DNA of 64,000 nt from Phyllobacterium sophorae (GCF_003010965.1 NZ_PGGM01000009.1:1-64000), one strand, 5' to 3'. Positions 24,617-33,918 are shown, counted from the stretch's first letter. Numbers and translations: made by a program. The notes: generated by a model not told the origin, from the sequence alone.

Positions 24617-25798
24617 TCAGTTCTTGACGAAAAGCTTACGCGGGACATTGGCAAGGCATTCAACGCCGGTTTCTGTGATCAGGATACTTTCGGTGATCTC
24701 AAGGCCCATCGTCTCGAGCCACAAGCCGGTCATGAAATGGAAGGTCATGCCTGGCTTAAGCTCGGTCCTGTCACCCGGACGCAGGCTCATCGTCCGTTCG
24801 CCCCAGTCCGGCGGATAGGAAATGCCGATCGGATAGCCCGTGCGGTTATCCTTGACGATGCCGTACTTTTTCAGAACCGCGAAGAACGCATTGGCGATAT
24901 CCTCGCAGGCATTGCCCGGCTTCGCCGCAGCGAGGCCCGCATCCATCCCCTCCAGCGTTGCCTTTTCTGCATCGAGAAACTCTTGGGTGGGATTGCCTAG
25001 AAACACTGTGCGCGACAGGGGAACGTGGTAGCGGTTATAGCATCCGGCGATCTCGAAAAAAGTACCTTCGCCGACCTTCATCGGCTTGTCGTCCCACGTA
25101 AGGTGGGGTGCCGAGGCGTCTGCACCAGATGGAAGCAATGGCACGATAGCAGGATAATCACCGCCGAAGCTTTCGGTTCCGCGGATACCCGCGTCGTAGA
25201 TCTCTGCCACAAGATCGCATTTGCGCATGCCGGGTTCGACCTTGTCCACGATACGCTGGTGCATGACTTCAACGATGCGGGCCGCTCTGCGCATGTAGTC
25301 GAGTTCTGTCGGGCTTTTCACCGCGCGTTGCCAGTTGACAAGTGCCGTCCCGTCAACAAAGCGGGCATTGGGCAAATGCTTCTGCAAGGATGCGAATGCG
25401 GCGGCAGAAAACCAGTAATTATCCATCTCCACAGCGATCGTCAGCTTGTCCCAGCCCCGTTCTGCAATAATCTTCGACAGAAAATCCATGGGATGGCGCT
25501 CTGTCGACTGAACATAGTGATCCGGATAGCCGATGATATTGTCATGCGCCAAATACGCTGTGCGCTTCGCGCCGTTTGCGTCCTGTCCACGGCCGTACCA
25601 GATCGGCTCGCCCTCCGGCGGTACAATGACGGCCTGGTGCACATAGAATGACCAGCCATCATAACCCGTTAGCCACGCCATGTTGGAAGGATCGCTGCAG
25701 ATGAGAAGGTCGATGCCGCGCTTGTGCATGGCAGCGCGGGTTTTCTTCAATCTTTCAGCGAATTCCTGTCGCGTGAATTTCAGATTTGGCTCGGTCAT
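24617..25798 (-). CDS. doeA: Ectoine hydrolase (EutD/DoeA), M24 family
   Basis: A 393-residue pita-bread-fold (M24/creatinase-like) protein that opens the ectoine ring, yielding mainly N-alpha-acetyl-L-2,4-diaminobutyrate. Typical segments are WLTGYDGWSFYVHQ near the N-terminus, RGTESFGGDYPAIVPLLPSG, the H-L-T-W-D-D segment and GISYPPDWGERTMSLRPGD near the C-terminus. The start has a GAGGAA site. It lies between eutC and doeB on one strand, with a 33-bp gap to eutC. Confidence 0.95.
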   Translation of the reverse strand: MTEPNLKFTRQEFAERLKKTRAAMHKRGIDLLICSDPSNMAWLTGYDGWSFYVHQAVIVPPEGEPIWYGRGQDANGAKRTAYLAHDNIIGYPDHYVQSTERHPMDFLSKIIAERGWDKLTIAVEMDNYWFSAAAFASLQKHLPNARFVDGTALVNWQRAVKSPTELDYMRRAARIVEVMHQRIVDKVEPGMRKCDLVAEIYDAGIRGTESFGGDYPAIVPLLPSGADASAPHLTWDDKPMKVGEGTFFEIAGCYNRYHVPLSRTVFLGNPTQEFLDAEKATLEGMDAGLAAAKPGNACEDIANAFFAVLKKYGIVKDNRTGYPIGISYPPDWGERTMSLRPGDRTELKPGMTFHFMTGLWLETMGLEITESILITETGVECLANVPRKLFVKN

Positions 25799-25831
25799 GG
25801 TTGTTTCCTCATGCTTGGGCCGAAGCCCGTG

Positions 25832-26824
25832 TCAACTTTCGAAATTCGTCCCGGCATTCGCCCGAATGGCGCGATCCCGGGCAAACGTGGCGATGGCGGT
25901 GTCCTGCACCCCTGTACCCGTCAGGTCGGCGATGGTGATTGCGTCGGGCGATGGCCGGCCTCGTGCCGATCCAGCGATCACTGAGCCAAGTTCGGAAAAT
26001 CCCGTGTCAGCCTCTACCAATCCGGCTTCGATGGCATGATGAAGCTCACCGAGACGGCGTGTCTGTTTGAGGCTATCGGCGACATAGAGATCAGCATTCG
26101 CGATCATGGCAGGATCGAGCTCGTTCTTGTGCTCGGCGTCCGATCCCATGGCGGTGATGTGCTGGCCTGGCTGCAGCCAGGTTGATTGCAGGATTGGTTC
26201 GGTTGAGGGTGTCGTCGTCACGACGATATCCGCATCGCGGATTGCCTCTTTAGCATCGCTTACGCCGCTGACAGCAATTCCGAGCTTATCGGTCAATTCG
26301 CGTGCGGCTTGCTGCGCCTTGGCGGTGTCACGGGCCCAAATGCGGGCGTGCGTCATGGGGCGGACGAGGGTCAGGGCTTCAAGCTGCAGGCGGGCCTGTA
26401 CGCCGGCTCCAAAGATCGCAGCAACGCGTGATTCCGGCCGGGACAGATGTCGAGCTGCCACGGCACCCGCAGCCGCCGTACGTACGTCGGTCAAATAGCC
26501 GTTATCGAGCAGCAACGCTTCGACCAGACCCGTCCGGCTGCTCAGCAGAACCATCATGCCGTTGACGCTCGGAAGGCCGAGCTTGGGATTGTCGAAGAAT
26601 CCCGGACTGATCTTGATGGCAAAACCATCGATGCCGGGCACATAGGCGGTCTTGACATCGACTTCACCGCGATATTCCGGAATGTCGAGCCTCAGGATGG
26701 GTGGCATGGCCACCGCTCTGGTCGCGAGCGCTTCGAAGGCGGCCTCCATGCAAGCGACGGCATCGAGATCAAGTGACACGATCGTGCGCAAATCCGCTTC
26801 GGTCAGGATTGTCATGCGGGACAT
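25832..26824 (-). CDS. eutC: EutC, ornithine cyclodeaminase-family protein
   Basis: A 330-residue Rossmann-fold protein of the ornithine cyclodeaminase/mu-crystallin family. In ectoine clusters EutC, with EutA and EutB, is proposed to convert 5-hydroxyectoine to ectoine. Visible features are the substrate-site K-I-S-P-G-F segment, the nucleotide-binding IFGAGVQARLQLEAL, and D-I-V-V-T-T-T-P-S. Its ATG, with an AAGGA site, overlaps the end of eutB by 13 bp, showing tight coupling. The reaction is inferred from the published pathway, not from sequence. Confidence 0.92.
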   Translation of the reverse strand: MSRMTILTEADLRTIVSLDLDAVACMEAAFEALATRAVAMPPILRLDIPEYRGEVDVKTAYVPGIDGFAIKISPGFFDNPKLGLPSVNGMMVLLSSRTGLVEALLLDNGYLTDVRTAAAGAVAARHLSRPESRVAAIFGAGVQARLQLEALTLVRPMTHARIWARDTAKAQQAARELTDKLGIAVSGVSDAKEAIRDADIVVTTTPSTEPILQSTWLQPGQHITAMGSDAEHKNELDPAMIANADLYVADSLKQTRRLGELHHAIEAGLVEADTGFSELGSVIAGSARGRPSPDAITIADLTGTGVQDTAIATFARDRAIRANAGTNFES

Positions 26825-27816
26825 GGCGCAGTCCTTTCGCTCTGGTTGGTTGCGCAGACAATGTGCCGGTGCTGATCCATATCCACATTGCGGCCGGAAA
26901 GAATAACGACGACCGTTCCTTTTGCCTGCACCTTTCCCGCAAGCAGGGCGCCGATACCGACAGCAGCGGCGCCCTCGATGACCTCGCGCTCCTGTGCATA
27001 GGCATGTGACATGCCCGCAGCTATCTCGCTTTCGGAGAGCAGGATTACGTCGTCGACCAGATCCCGCACCATTGCGAAGGTGAGTCGATTATCGAGCCCG
27101 ATGCCGCCGCCAAGCGAATCCGCCAGACTTTCGCTTTCTGGAACGGCCACCGGCTTTCCGGCATCGAGACTGGCGCGCATCGCAGCGCCCCGGTTCATCG
27201 AAACGCCGATGATCGTCGTCGAAGCCCGCAAGCCCTTGATGGCGGCCGAAACCCCCGACGCGAGGCCCCCGCCCGAAACGGGAACAAGGACGGTATCGGC
27301 GTCAGGAACGTCTTCGACAATCTCCAGGCCAAGCGTGCCTTGACCGGCGATGATGGCTGCATTGTCGAATGGCGGCACCATGGTGAGCCCGCTGTCGCGA
27401 ACCAGACGATCGACTTCTTCCTGTGCGTCATCCTGCGATCTTCCGATAATGCGGATCTCGGCACCGAGACGGCGGATTTCCTCGACCTTGTTGTGTGGAA
27501 CCAGGCTGGACATGCAGATGACCGCGTGAATACCTTCAAGACCCGCGGCATAAGCAAGCGCGCGTCCGTGATTGCCGGTAGAGGCTGCCACGACACCGCG
27601 CTGCTTTTCTGCTGCCTTCAAATTGCCAAGGGCATTTGTTGCGCCACGCAGTTTAAAGCTGCCAGTGGTTTGGCGGTGTTCCAGCTTCAGGAACACCGGC
27701 ACCCCCAGTCTTTCCGACAGGGCAACTGATTGAACGGCCGGGGTGCGCACCACCTTGCCTTCAAGCCTCCTGCGGGCTTGCTCGATATCGGCAAGAGTTA
27801 CAAAATTGTAAGTCAT
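26812..27816 (-). CDS. eutB: EutB, threonine-dehydratase-like PLP enzyme
   Basis: A 334-residue fold-type II PLP enzyme like serine/threonine dehydratases. The PLP lysine lies in TGSFKLRGA, and the phosphate-binding Gly-rich loop is PVSGGGLASG. EutB is thought to act on 5-hydroxyectoine as the first dehydratase step toward ectoine. Start candidates are a GTG at 27819 and the adjacent ATG at 27816; the gap to the eutA stop is only 3 bp. It overlaps eutC downstream. Confidence 0.92.
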   Translation of the reverse strand: MTYNFVTLADIEQARRRLEGKVVRTPAVQSVALSERLGVPVFLKLEHRQTTGSFKLRGATNALGNLKAAEKQRGVVAASTGNHGRALAYAAGLEGIHAVICMSSLVPHNKVEEIRRLGAEIRIIGRSQDDAQEEVDRLVRDSGLTMVPPFDNAAIIAGQGTLGLEIVEDVPDADTVLVPVSGGGLASGVSAAIKGLRASTTIIGVSMNRGAAMRASLDAGKPVAVPESESLADSLGGGIGLDNRLTFAMVRDLVDDVILLSESEIAAGMSHAYAQEREVIEGAAAVGIGALLAGKVQAKGTVVVILSGRNVDMDQHRHIVCATNQSERTAPCPA

Positions 27817-27819
27817 CAC

Positions 27820-28599
27820 TTACCAACTGGCCATGGGCTGTGCCATCAGGCTCCCCAGTTCCGGACGAGGGGCGTCGTCATCACAGATACGTAGCGTAGC
27901 CCACGCGGTCGCCAGATTGCTGCTGACAACCGGCCTTCCGATTGCTTGCTCGATCTGCGGCACGACGCCGGCAGCGCGCACCGCCGTACAGGAAATGAAC
28001 AGCGCATCTGCATCTTTTGCGGTTGCCTCGCGGGCTGCGGAAACCAGTGACGGCAAGTTGATCCGCGCCATTTCGCGATCATCTTCGAGGCCAAGGCAGG
28101 TAAAGGTGGCGATTTCAAAGCCTTTGGCGGTGAAATAATGCGCCATCGGGGTGCTGGTTTCGACCGTGTAGGGTGTGAGAATGCTGATGCGCCGCGCACC
28201 GAGGGCCTGCAATCCCCTGACTGCGGCCAGCGGGGGCGTGACCACCGGAACAGCCGGTTTGGCACGGTTGATCGCAGTTTCGATTTCGTCGTCGCCAATG
28301 ACAACCGAGGCGGAGGTGCAGGAATAACAGATCACGTCCAGATCCTCATCCGGAAGGATCAGTCCGGCGCCCTCCGTGAGCGAAGGCTGCATGCGCCGGA
28401 GGTTATCCGGGGTCGTCGGATTGGCATAGGGAATGCGCGCCGTATAGACACCGATACGGGCGCTGGCGACCATGCGCTGGAAATCCGGTTCGGTCGTGTG
28501 ATCTGTCGCGAGAATGACGAGCCCGGCGCGTTTTGCGAGCGGGCGATCGTCGAAATGAAGCGGCATCGCGGTTTGCCGGATTGTCGGAAAGGCATCCAT
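27820..28599 (-). CDS. eutA: EutA, Asp/Glu racemase/maleate isomerase-like
   Basis: A 259-residue protein of the aspartate/glutamate racemase superfamily (maleate cis-trans isomerase branch). The two catalytic cysteines appear in CYSCTSASV and ISCTAVRAAG. In hydroxyectoine use it is proposed to work with EutB and EutC. The second ATG at 28599 sits 7 bases after an AGGAG site that overlaps the ehuD stop; ATG 28605 is only one base from that site and so is less likely. Confidence 0.9.
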   Translation of the reverse strand: MDAFPTIRQTAMPLHFDDRPLAKRAGLVILATDHTTEPDFQRMVASARIGVYTARIPYANPTTPDNLRRMQPSLTEGAGLILPDEDLDVICYSCTSASVVIGDDEIETAINRAKPAVPVVTPPLAAVRGLQALGARRISILTPYTVETSTPMAHYFTAKGFEIATFTCLGLEDDREMARINLPSLVSAAREATAKDADALFISCTAVRAAGVVPQIEQAIGRPVVSSNLATAWATLRICDDDAPRPELGSLMAQPMASW

Positions 28600-28610
28600 G
28601 ATCATGCTCC

Positions 28611-29267
28611 TCAATCAATCCTGCCATAGCGGCGTTCAAGCCAGCGCAGTCCCACCACCGAGACCAGGCTGATGATCAGGAAAAATGCGCCGACCAGGGT
28701 GATTGGTTCAATATAGCGATAGTTGTAGTTTGCGATGCTGCGCGCCTGGTTCATGAGTTCAAGCACGGTGATTGCCGATAACAGCGGCGTCTCCTTGAAC
28801 ATGGCGATGAAGTAGTTGGCGAGGGCAGGGATCATCGGCGGCAAAGCCTGCGGCAGGATGATCTGCGTCCATGTTTGTATCGAACTGAGATTGCAGGCTT
28901 TGGCTGCTTCCCATTGGCCGCGAGCAACATTATCAATACCGGCGCGATAGACCTCCGCCGTATAGGTCCCGTAGTGCAAGCCAAGACCAATCACGCCCGC
29001 AACGAGTGGCGAAAGGGTAATTCCGAGATCCGGCAGTACGTAGAAGATGAAATAGAGCTGGACCAGCAGTGGCGTACCGCGAATGAACTCGGCGACAAAG
29101 CCCATGGGGATGGATACGATCCGGTTCTTCGACCGCCTGACAATGGCGATGACGAGGCCTATTGCGGCGGCAACGATCGAGCCGAGGAGGGTTGCAAGAA
29201 TAGTGATCTTCACACCCTCGAAAAGGGTCGGAAGAATTTGAATGACGAAGGCCCAATCCCATTCCAT
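28611..29267 (-). CDS. ehuD: Ectoine/hydroxyectoine ABC importer permease EhuD
   Basis: A 218-residue inner-membrane permease of the polar amino acid (HisMQ) class with about five helices. The cytoplasmic EAA loop contacting EhuA reads EAAKACNLSSIQTWTQIILPQA. It pairs with EhuC in a binding-protein-dependent importer of ectoine and 5-hydroxyectoine. It is 9 bp after ehuC and its stop is 9 bp before the eutA start, so transport and catabolic genes form one operon. Confidence 0.93.
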   Translation of the reverse strand: MEWDWAFVIQILPTLFEGVKITILATLLGSIVAAAIGLVIAIVRRSKNRIVSIPMGFVAEFIRGTPLLVQLYFIFYVLPDLGITLSPLVAGVIGLGLHYGTYTAEVYRAGIDNVARGQWEAAKACNLSSIQTWTQIILPQALPPMIPALANYFIAMFKETPLLSAITVLELMNQARSIANYNYRYIEPITLVGAFFLIISLVSVVGLRWLERRYGRID

Positions 29268-29276
29268 TGCCGCCTC

Positions 29277-29936
29277 CTATGACCTGATACCGTCGAGGCC
29301 GCGCGTCAGATGACGTTCAAGGCCTCGAATGGCGAAGGTGATGACGCAGGCGATGGCAAAATAGAGCACCAGAATGGTGAGGAATGGAACAAGCGTGTTT
29401 CCGGTTTGCGCACGTACCACCTGGGCCTGAAATGTCATGTCGGTCAGCGAAATAAGGGACACCACGGCCGAAGCTTTCAAAAGTTCTATCGCATTGTTGC
29501 CAAAGGTCGGCAGCATCAGCACGAATGCCTGGGGCAGGATGATGTAACGAAGGCCTTGCCAGCGGTTGAAGTTGAGCGCGGTGCAGGCCTCGTATTGCTC
29601 CTTGCCGATCGACTTGATGGCGCCGCGCACCACCTCGGCTCCATAGGCCCCCACATTGAGGCCAAGCGCGAGGACGCCCGCCTGCAACGGGGTCAGCGAA
29701 AAGCCGAACAGCGGCAGGACGAAATAGGCCCAGAATAATTGCACGAAGATCGAGGTTCCGCGGAAGAACTCTATATAAGCAGTTGCGAGCCACCGCACCG
29801 GCGCGAAACGAGACAGCCGGCCAAGACCCGCGAGGAAGGCCATGACAAGCGCTAGTGCCGAACCCATCAGCGTCAGCTGAATGGTGACAATCGCACCGTC
29901 AAGAATGAGTTGCAGATAGCCGGCCCATTGGCCCAT
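29277..29936 (-). CDS. ehuC: Ectoine/hydroxyectoine ABC importer permease EhuC
   Basis: A 219-residue HisMQ-class permease. The conserved EFFRGTSIFVQLFW segment and the EAA loop EACTALNFNRWQGLRYIILPQ are visible, with about five hydrophobic helices. It would form the channel heterodimer with EhuD. The gap to ehuB is 71 bp and contains a strong hairpin. Confidence 0.93.
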   Translation of the reverse strand: MGQWAGYLQLILDGAIVTIQLTLMGSALALVMAFLAGLGRLSRFAPVRWLATAYIEFFRGTSIFVQLFWAYFVLPLFGFSLTPLQAGVLALGLNVGAYGAEVVRGAIKSIGKEQYEACTALNFNRWQGLRYIILPQAFVLMLPTFGNNAIELLKASAVVSLISLTDMTFQAQVVRAQTGNTLVPFLTILVLYFAIACVITFAIRGLERHLTRGLDGIRS

Positions 29937-29966
29937 CGCTTACAAACCTTTGCTGGAACTACTGGA

Positions 29967-29994
29967 GACCGCTCCGCGGTAAGGCGGAGCGGTC
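29967..29994 (-). promoter_or_regulatory. Hairpin between ehuB and ehuC
   Basis: A perfect 11-bp GC-rich stem (GACCGCTCCGC with GCGGAGCGGTC) around a 6-base loop lies 13 bp after the ehuB stop. There is no T-run after it. It probably protects ehuB mRNA from 3' decay or reduces read-through to the permease genes. Confidence 0.65.
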
Positions 29995-30007
29995 GCGAGC
30001 CAGGCGG

Positions 30008-30856
30008 TTACTTGGCCGCGCAGAGCTTTTCGCGTGTGGTGGACATTGCCGCCTGAGCCGAAAATCCATAGGGCTCCACGATCTTGGCGAATTCGCCAGA
30101 TGTTTTCATCTCGGCCAGAACCTTGTCGAACTCATCGCGGAGCGCAGTATCGCCTTTGCGGAAGGCCGCGCCGTCGCAATAGACGGGAGCGCCCTGAACC
30201 GGGGCGATCACTTCGAGGTTCGGGTCGTTGGCCTTCTTGACGAGATCGTTGATCGACAGGACGGGCAAGGAATATGTGTCGATTCGGCCATCTTGCAGCA
30301 TCTTCAGGCCGCTCTGGCCATCCGGCACGACGATGACACGGTCACGCGGCACGCCGGCTTCCAGCGCGAGACGTTCTTCAGTGCCGCCCCCCGGTGCTCC
30401 GATCGTGGCCTTTTCGTCCTTGGCGATATCGGCATAGCTCTTGAAACCTTTCGGATTGCCTTTTTTCACCAGGAATGCTTCTGCGTCGCAAAGGATCGGT
30501 TCCGAATAGGAAACGGCGTTGCAGCGCTCGGGCTTCATGAAGAGACCGGCGGTTACGACATCATGCCGGCCGGCCTGAAGTCCCGGAATCATCGCGCCAT
30601 ATTCCGAAATCGACGCGACAACATCATTCACGCCGAGCTTCTTGAAGACAGCACGCGCTACATCCGGCGCAGCGCCAGAAACGGTTCCATCGGCCTTCAC
30701 TGCCGTAAACGGCGGTTCGTTGGCGATGGCGATGCGGGCAAAGCCCTGTGCCTTCAATTTGTCCAATGCTTCATCTGCCTTGGCCGGCATGGATGATGCC
30801 AGTGCCGCAAGTGCGGCGGCCGCTAAAATTGTGCTTATTGTTTTTTGTTCGATCAT
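30008..30856 (-). CDS. ehuB: Ectoine/hydroxyectoine-binding protein EhuB
   Basis: A 282-residue periplasmic binding protein (type II, SBP family 3). The signal peptide is M-I-E-Q-K followed by an alanine-rich core cut after P-A-K-A. Ligand-site elements typical of EhuB are NEPPFTAV, then GLFMKPERC and GAPGGGTEERLALEAGV. An earlier frame start at 30916 would place 20 charged residues before the signal; the ATG at 30856 has a GGAG site and is preferred. Confidence 0.93.
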   Translation of the reverse strand: MIEQKTISTILAAAALAALASSMPAKADEALDKLKAQGFARIAIANEPPFTAVKADGTVSGAAPDVARAVFKKLGVNDVVASISEYGAMIPGLQAGRHDVVTAGLFMKPERCNAVSYSEPILCDAEAFLVKKGNPKGFKSYADIAKDEKATIGAPGGGTEERLALEAGVPRDRVIVVPDGQSGLKMLQDGRIDTYSLPVLSINDLVKKANDPNLEVIAPVQGAPVYCDGAAFRKGDTALRDEFDKVLAEMKTSGEFAKIVEPYGFSAQAAMSTTREKLCAAK

Positions 30857-30908
30857 GTTCCCAGCTCCTTTGGTTCTCTTGTGTGCCCAACTCGTCGCGG
30901 CCGCGTCT

Positions 30909-31706
30909 TCAAACACGGTGACCGGCGGCGATGATCTTTTTCAGGAAAGCCTGTGTCCGTTCCTGCTTCGGATGTCTGAATATTTCGTCTGGCTTGCCAT
31001 CCTCGACGATACGGCCGCGATCGAAGAACAGGACGCGATCAGCAAAATCATGGGCAAAGCCCATCTCATGGGTCACGAGCAGCATCGTCATGTCCGTCTC
31101 GCGGCAAAGCTTCCAAAGGACATTCAGCACTTCCTCCACGAGCTCAGGATCCAGTGCTGACGTGACTTCGTCAAAAAGCATGATCTTGGGCTTCAGAGCG
31201 AGGGCTCGCGCAATGGCGACACGCTGCTTTTGGCCCCCCGACAACTGCGATGGCATCGACTTCGCCTTGTCGGCAAGTCCAACCATTTCGAGCAATTCCA
31301 TCGCATGCCGTTCGGCATCCTTGCGTGCAACGCCCTTGGTCAGCATGGGTGCGAGGGTAACGTTGTCGAGAACGCACTTATGCGGAAACAGGTTGAACAA
31401 CTGAAACACCATGCCGATCTTCTCGCGCATCTTGTGAAGGTGCGCTTCGTCCGCCGGCTGCAACTTGCCGTTGCGTTGCATCTTGTAAAGATCATCGCCG
31501 TCGACCTTGATATCGCCGCCGTCGATGCCTTCCAATGTCATCAGGATCCGCAGAATCGTGGTCTTGCCCGAACCGGACGGACCAATCAGAGCCAGCTTCT
31601 CGCCAGGCGCAACACTGAACGACAGATCGTTCAGAACCTTGAACGCGCCAAAGCTCTTGCTGATGCCGTTGATCTCAATGATTGGCGGACTGTTTAGTGC
31701 GGGCAT
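30909..31706 (-). CDS. ehuA: Ectoine/hydroxyectoine ABC importer ATPase EhuA
   Basis: A 265-residue ATPase of the polar amino acid importer class. Walker A is GPSGSGKT (42-49), the signature LSGGQKQR, and Walker B I-M-L-F-D-E. Usual members have D-E-P-T or D-E-V-T at the Walker B end; this has D-E-V-T-S-A-L-D-P. It is the first gene of the ehuABCD-eutABC-doeAB operon and lies 125 bp after enuR, with a repeat element in that gap. Confidence 0.94.
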   Translation of the reverse strand: MPALNSPPIIEINGISKSFGAFKVLNDLSFSVAPGEKLALIGPSGSGKTTILRILMTLEGIDGGDIKVDGDDLYKMQRNGKLQPADEAHLHKMREKIGMVFQLFNLFPHKCVLDNVTLAPMLTKGVARKDAERHAMELLEMVGLADKAKSMPSQLSGGQKQRVAIARALALKPKIMLFDEVTSALDPELVEEVLNVLWKLCRETDMTMLLVTHEMGFAHDFADRVLFFDRGRIVEDGKPDEIFRHPKQERTQAFLKKIIAAGHRV

Positions 31707-31761
31707 GCGTGTCTCCTCCTGGTTGAGACAACCTCATGCACATAACGATGGGAGACTTATC

Positions 31762-31798
31762 AAATCATGTCAATTGTAAAAATTAAATCATGACAATT
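31762..31798. promoter_or_regulatory. Direct repeats upstream of ehuA, candidate EnuR operator
   Basis: Two 14-bp copies, AAATCATGTCAATT (31762-31775) and AAATCATGACAATT (31785-31798), differ at one base and start 23 bp apart, about two helix turns. They lie in a strongly A+T-rich stretch between enuR and ehuA. The 9-mer CAATTGACA (minus strand here, 31776-31768) recurs at 33243-33251 in the enuR-asnC gap. MocR regulators often bind direct repeats, so both gaps are likely EnuR targets; binding is inferred. Confidence 0.55.
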
Positions 31799-31831
31799 TA
31801 GGCGATCGTGATGAAATTTGAGGCGAAGCGG

Positions 31832-33217
31832 TTAAATCGCAAGCAACAGATGTTCCTGGTCGCCGTGTAGCAGGTTGGCCACGACGCCAAGTCCGGTGCG
31901 TAATTCAGTCTCGGTTGTGGAGCCGAGAGAAATGCGAACGGCGGGATGCCATTGTTCCTGCGAAATCCGGAAAGACGCGCCGGGCGCTATGGCCACACCT
32001 TGCAGCCGCGCATGGGCGACAAAGGCTTCTTCAGTCCGTTCTCCGATCAATGGCAACCAGACATGGAGGCTTTGAGGATGCGAGAGAAATGGAATGCCGG
32101 CCAGAACTTCCGATGCAGTGGTGTGTCTGGTTCGCAGCGCTTCCCGTTGCCAATTGACGAGTTCCATTGCGGTCCCGTCGGACACCCAGCGGGTTGCAAT
32201 CTCAGCAATAATCGGCGTTGCCATCCAGTTGGAAACAAGGTGCCGATTGGCGACAGCAGCCACATAGCGATCCGGCGCAACGAGGTATCCAATACGCAGT
32301 CCAGGGACCACGATCTTGGTAAAACTGGTGAAATAAAGGGTGCGTTCCGGTGCCAGTGCTGCGATCGGAGGGGGGCGATCCTCCACGAGTGGACCGAGCA
32401 CGTCGCTCTCGATGATCGCAATGTCGTGCCGTCGGGCGACTTCGACGAGAGCCGCGCGCCGCTCCAAACCCATGAGCGTTGCGGTCGGGTTGATCACCGA
32501 TGGTTGCACGAAAACCGCACGAATACCGTGCTCTTGGCAGCATTCATCCAGAGCTTCCGGAATGATGCCCTGTTCGTCGATCGCAAGTCCTTGGAGCGTC
32601 AGGCCGAGGTAGGAGGCAAGCGGCGTGAGCGTATGGTGCCCGATGCCCTCGGTCGCAACCTTGGATCCGGGCGGCGCAGCGCTCATCAGCGCAACCGTCA
32701 TTGCAGCAGTCGCGCCGTTCGTCAGGCTGATGTTCGATGCCGGGACATCAAGCCCACAGGTGCGCAGCCACTCAACAGCGACGGCGCGATGACGTGGAAA
32801 TACGACATTGGGCCGGAAGGACAGCGCCGAGCTTGCAGGCAGATTTTCCGCCAGCCAGCCAAGGGCTTTCTTCATGCGCTCAAGATGCATTGGCTCGCAG
32901 ACTGGTTTCAGGATTGAAAGGTCGATGACTTCGCCGAGCCGCTCGGGCAGGTAGGGCGGGTCCGGCTCGCGTCGCAATGAACGCACGAAAGTACCGCGTC
33001 CGGTTTCACCGGAAATCAGATTGCGCCGGATGAGTTCCTCATAGGCCCGGCTGACGGTTTGTACGGAGAGGCGTAGTTCGTCGGCCATCTGTCGATGCGT
33101 CTGGAGACGTGTACCGCTTTCAAGTTTGCCATCGGCGATTGCACGTGCAATCTGTTCGGCCAAAGCCAGATAGGCTGGACGGCGAAGTGTACTTGGATCT
33201 GGACGCCATAATGTCAT
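31832..33217 (-). CDS. enuR: EnuR, MocR/GabR-type regulator of ectoine use
   Basis: A 461-residue MocR regulator: an N-terminal GntR winged helix (about 10-80, with H-R-Q-M-A-D-E-L-R-L-S-V-Q-T-V-S-R-A-Y) joined to an aminotransferase-like domain. The PLP lysine is Lys301 in SFTKIVVPGLR. In characterised ectoine degraders EnuR represses the cluster, and N-acetyl-diaminobutyrate or diaminobutyrate bound through the PLP relieves repression. It is upstream of ehuA on the same strand and divergent from the asnC gene. Confidence 0.92.
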   Translation of the reverse strand: MTLWRPDPSTLRRPAYLALAEQIARAIADGKLESGTRLQTHRQMADELRLSVQTVSRAYEELIRRNLISGETGRGTFVRSLRREPDPPYLPERLGEVIDLSILKPVCEPMHLERMKKALGWLAENLPASSALSFRPNVVFPRHRAVAVEWLRTCGLDVPASNISLTNGATAAMTVALMSAAPPGSKVATEGIGHHTLTPLASYLGLTLQGLAIDEQGIIPEALDECCQEHGIRAVFVQPSVINPTATLMGLERRAALVEVARRHDIAIIESDVLGPLVEDRPPPIAALAPERTLYFTSFTKIVVPGLRIGYLVAPDRYVAAVANRHLVSNWMATPIIAEIATRWVSDGTAMELVNWQREALRTRHTTASEVLAGIPFLSHPQSLHVWLPLIGERTEEAFVAHARLQGVAIAPGASFRISQEQWHPAVRISLGSTTETELRTGLGVVANLLHGDQEHLLLAI

Positions 33218-33300
33218 GATTTATAAGTGATCCAAGTCAGTGCAATTGACAATCGAAAAATCACAACGTCATGGTTATTGGGCACAAAAGTAGGCAGGAA
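33218..33300. promoter_or_regulatory. enuR-asnC divergent promoter region
   Basis: An 83-bp gap between divergent starts. It contains CAATTGACA at 33243-33251, the same 9-mer found inside the repeats before ehuA, directly followed by ATCG. The shared element suggests a common regulator for both transcription units. Confidence 0.45.
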
Positions 33301-33798
33301 ATGACATCGCTAAAGCTCGATCCGATTGATATTCGCATCCTTGACGAAATCCAGCGTGAGGGCCGGATCACCAAGCTTGCCTTGGCCGAACGGGTTGGAA
33401 TATCGCCAACTCCGTGCTGGACGCGCCTGCGACGGCTGGAGAAGGCGGGGATCATTACCGGCTACCACGCCCGGCTTGCCTTGCGGCTTGTGACGCCCGT
33501 AACCACTGTGCTGATGGAAGTAACGCTCGGAGCCCATCGCCAGGCGGATTTTGACCGATTTGAACGGGCAATCAAGACGATACCCGAAGTTGTGACATGC
33601 TGGTCGGTCGGGGGTGGCGTCGACTATGTCCTGAAGGTCATGGCGCGTGACATCGATTCCTATCAGCGCCTGGTCGACAGCCTCCTGCAGCGCGAAATCG
33701 GCATCGACCGCTATTTCACCTATATCGTCACCAAGACCGTCAAGGATGAGGTAGTGCTCCCCGTCGCGGATCTGATAACCGCGGCTGAGCCAAATTAG
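33301..33798 (+). CDS. asnC: Lrp/AsnC-family regulator of the ectoine locus
   Basis: A 165-residue feast/famine regulator. The N-terminal helix-turn-helix follows the pattern L-D-x-x-D-I-R-I-L-D-E-I-Q-x-x-G-R-I, with recognition helix V-G-I-S-P-T-P-C-W-T-R-L. The C-terminal RAM ligand domain includes VVTCWSVGGGVDYVLKV. AsnC/DoeX-type activators accompany ectoine catabolic genes in many proteobacteria. A start at 33271 is possible, but the ATG at 33301 with AGGCAGGA upstream fits the family N-terminus. It is the first gene of the asnC-doeC-doeD-oxidoreductase unit. Confidence 0.9.
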   Translation: MTSLKLDPIDIRILDEIQREGRITKLALAERVGISPTPCWTRLRRLEKAGIITGYHARLALRLVTPVTTVLMEVTLGAHRQADFDRFERAIKTIPEVVTCWSVGGGVDYVLKVMARDIDSYQRLVDSLLQREIGIDRYFTYIVTKTVKDEVVLPVADLITAAEPN

Positions 33799-33918
33799 TC
33801 GATTTCTCCGCATACCTGCCCCCATGAAGACCATCTCTCTTCGATAGCGGCGGGAAACAGTCTCTCTCTCCTCTCCTTCATGCGAGCCTTGTAACCGAGT
33901 ATTCTTCGGGAGAGCCGC

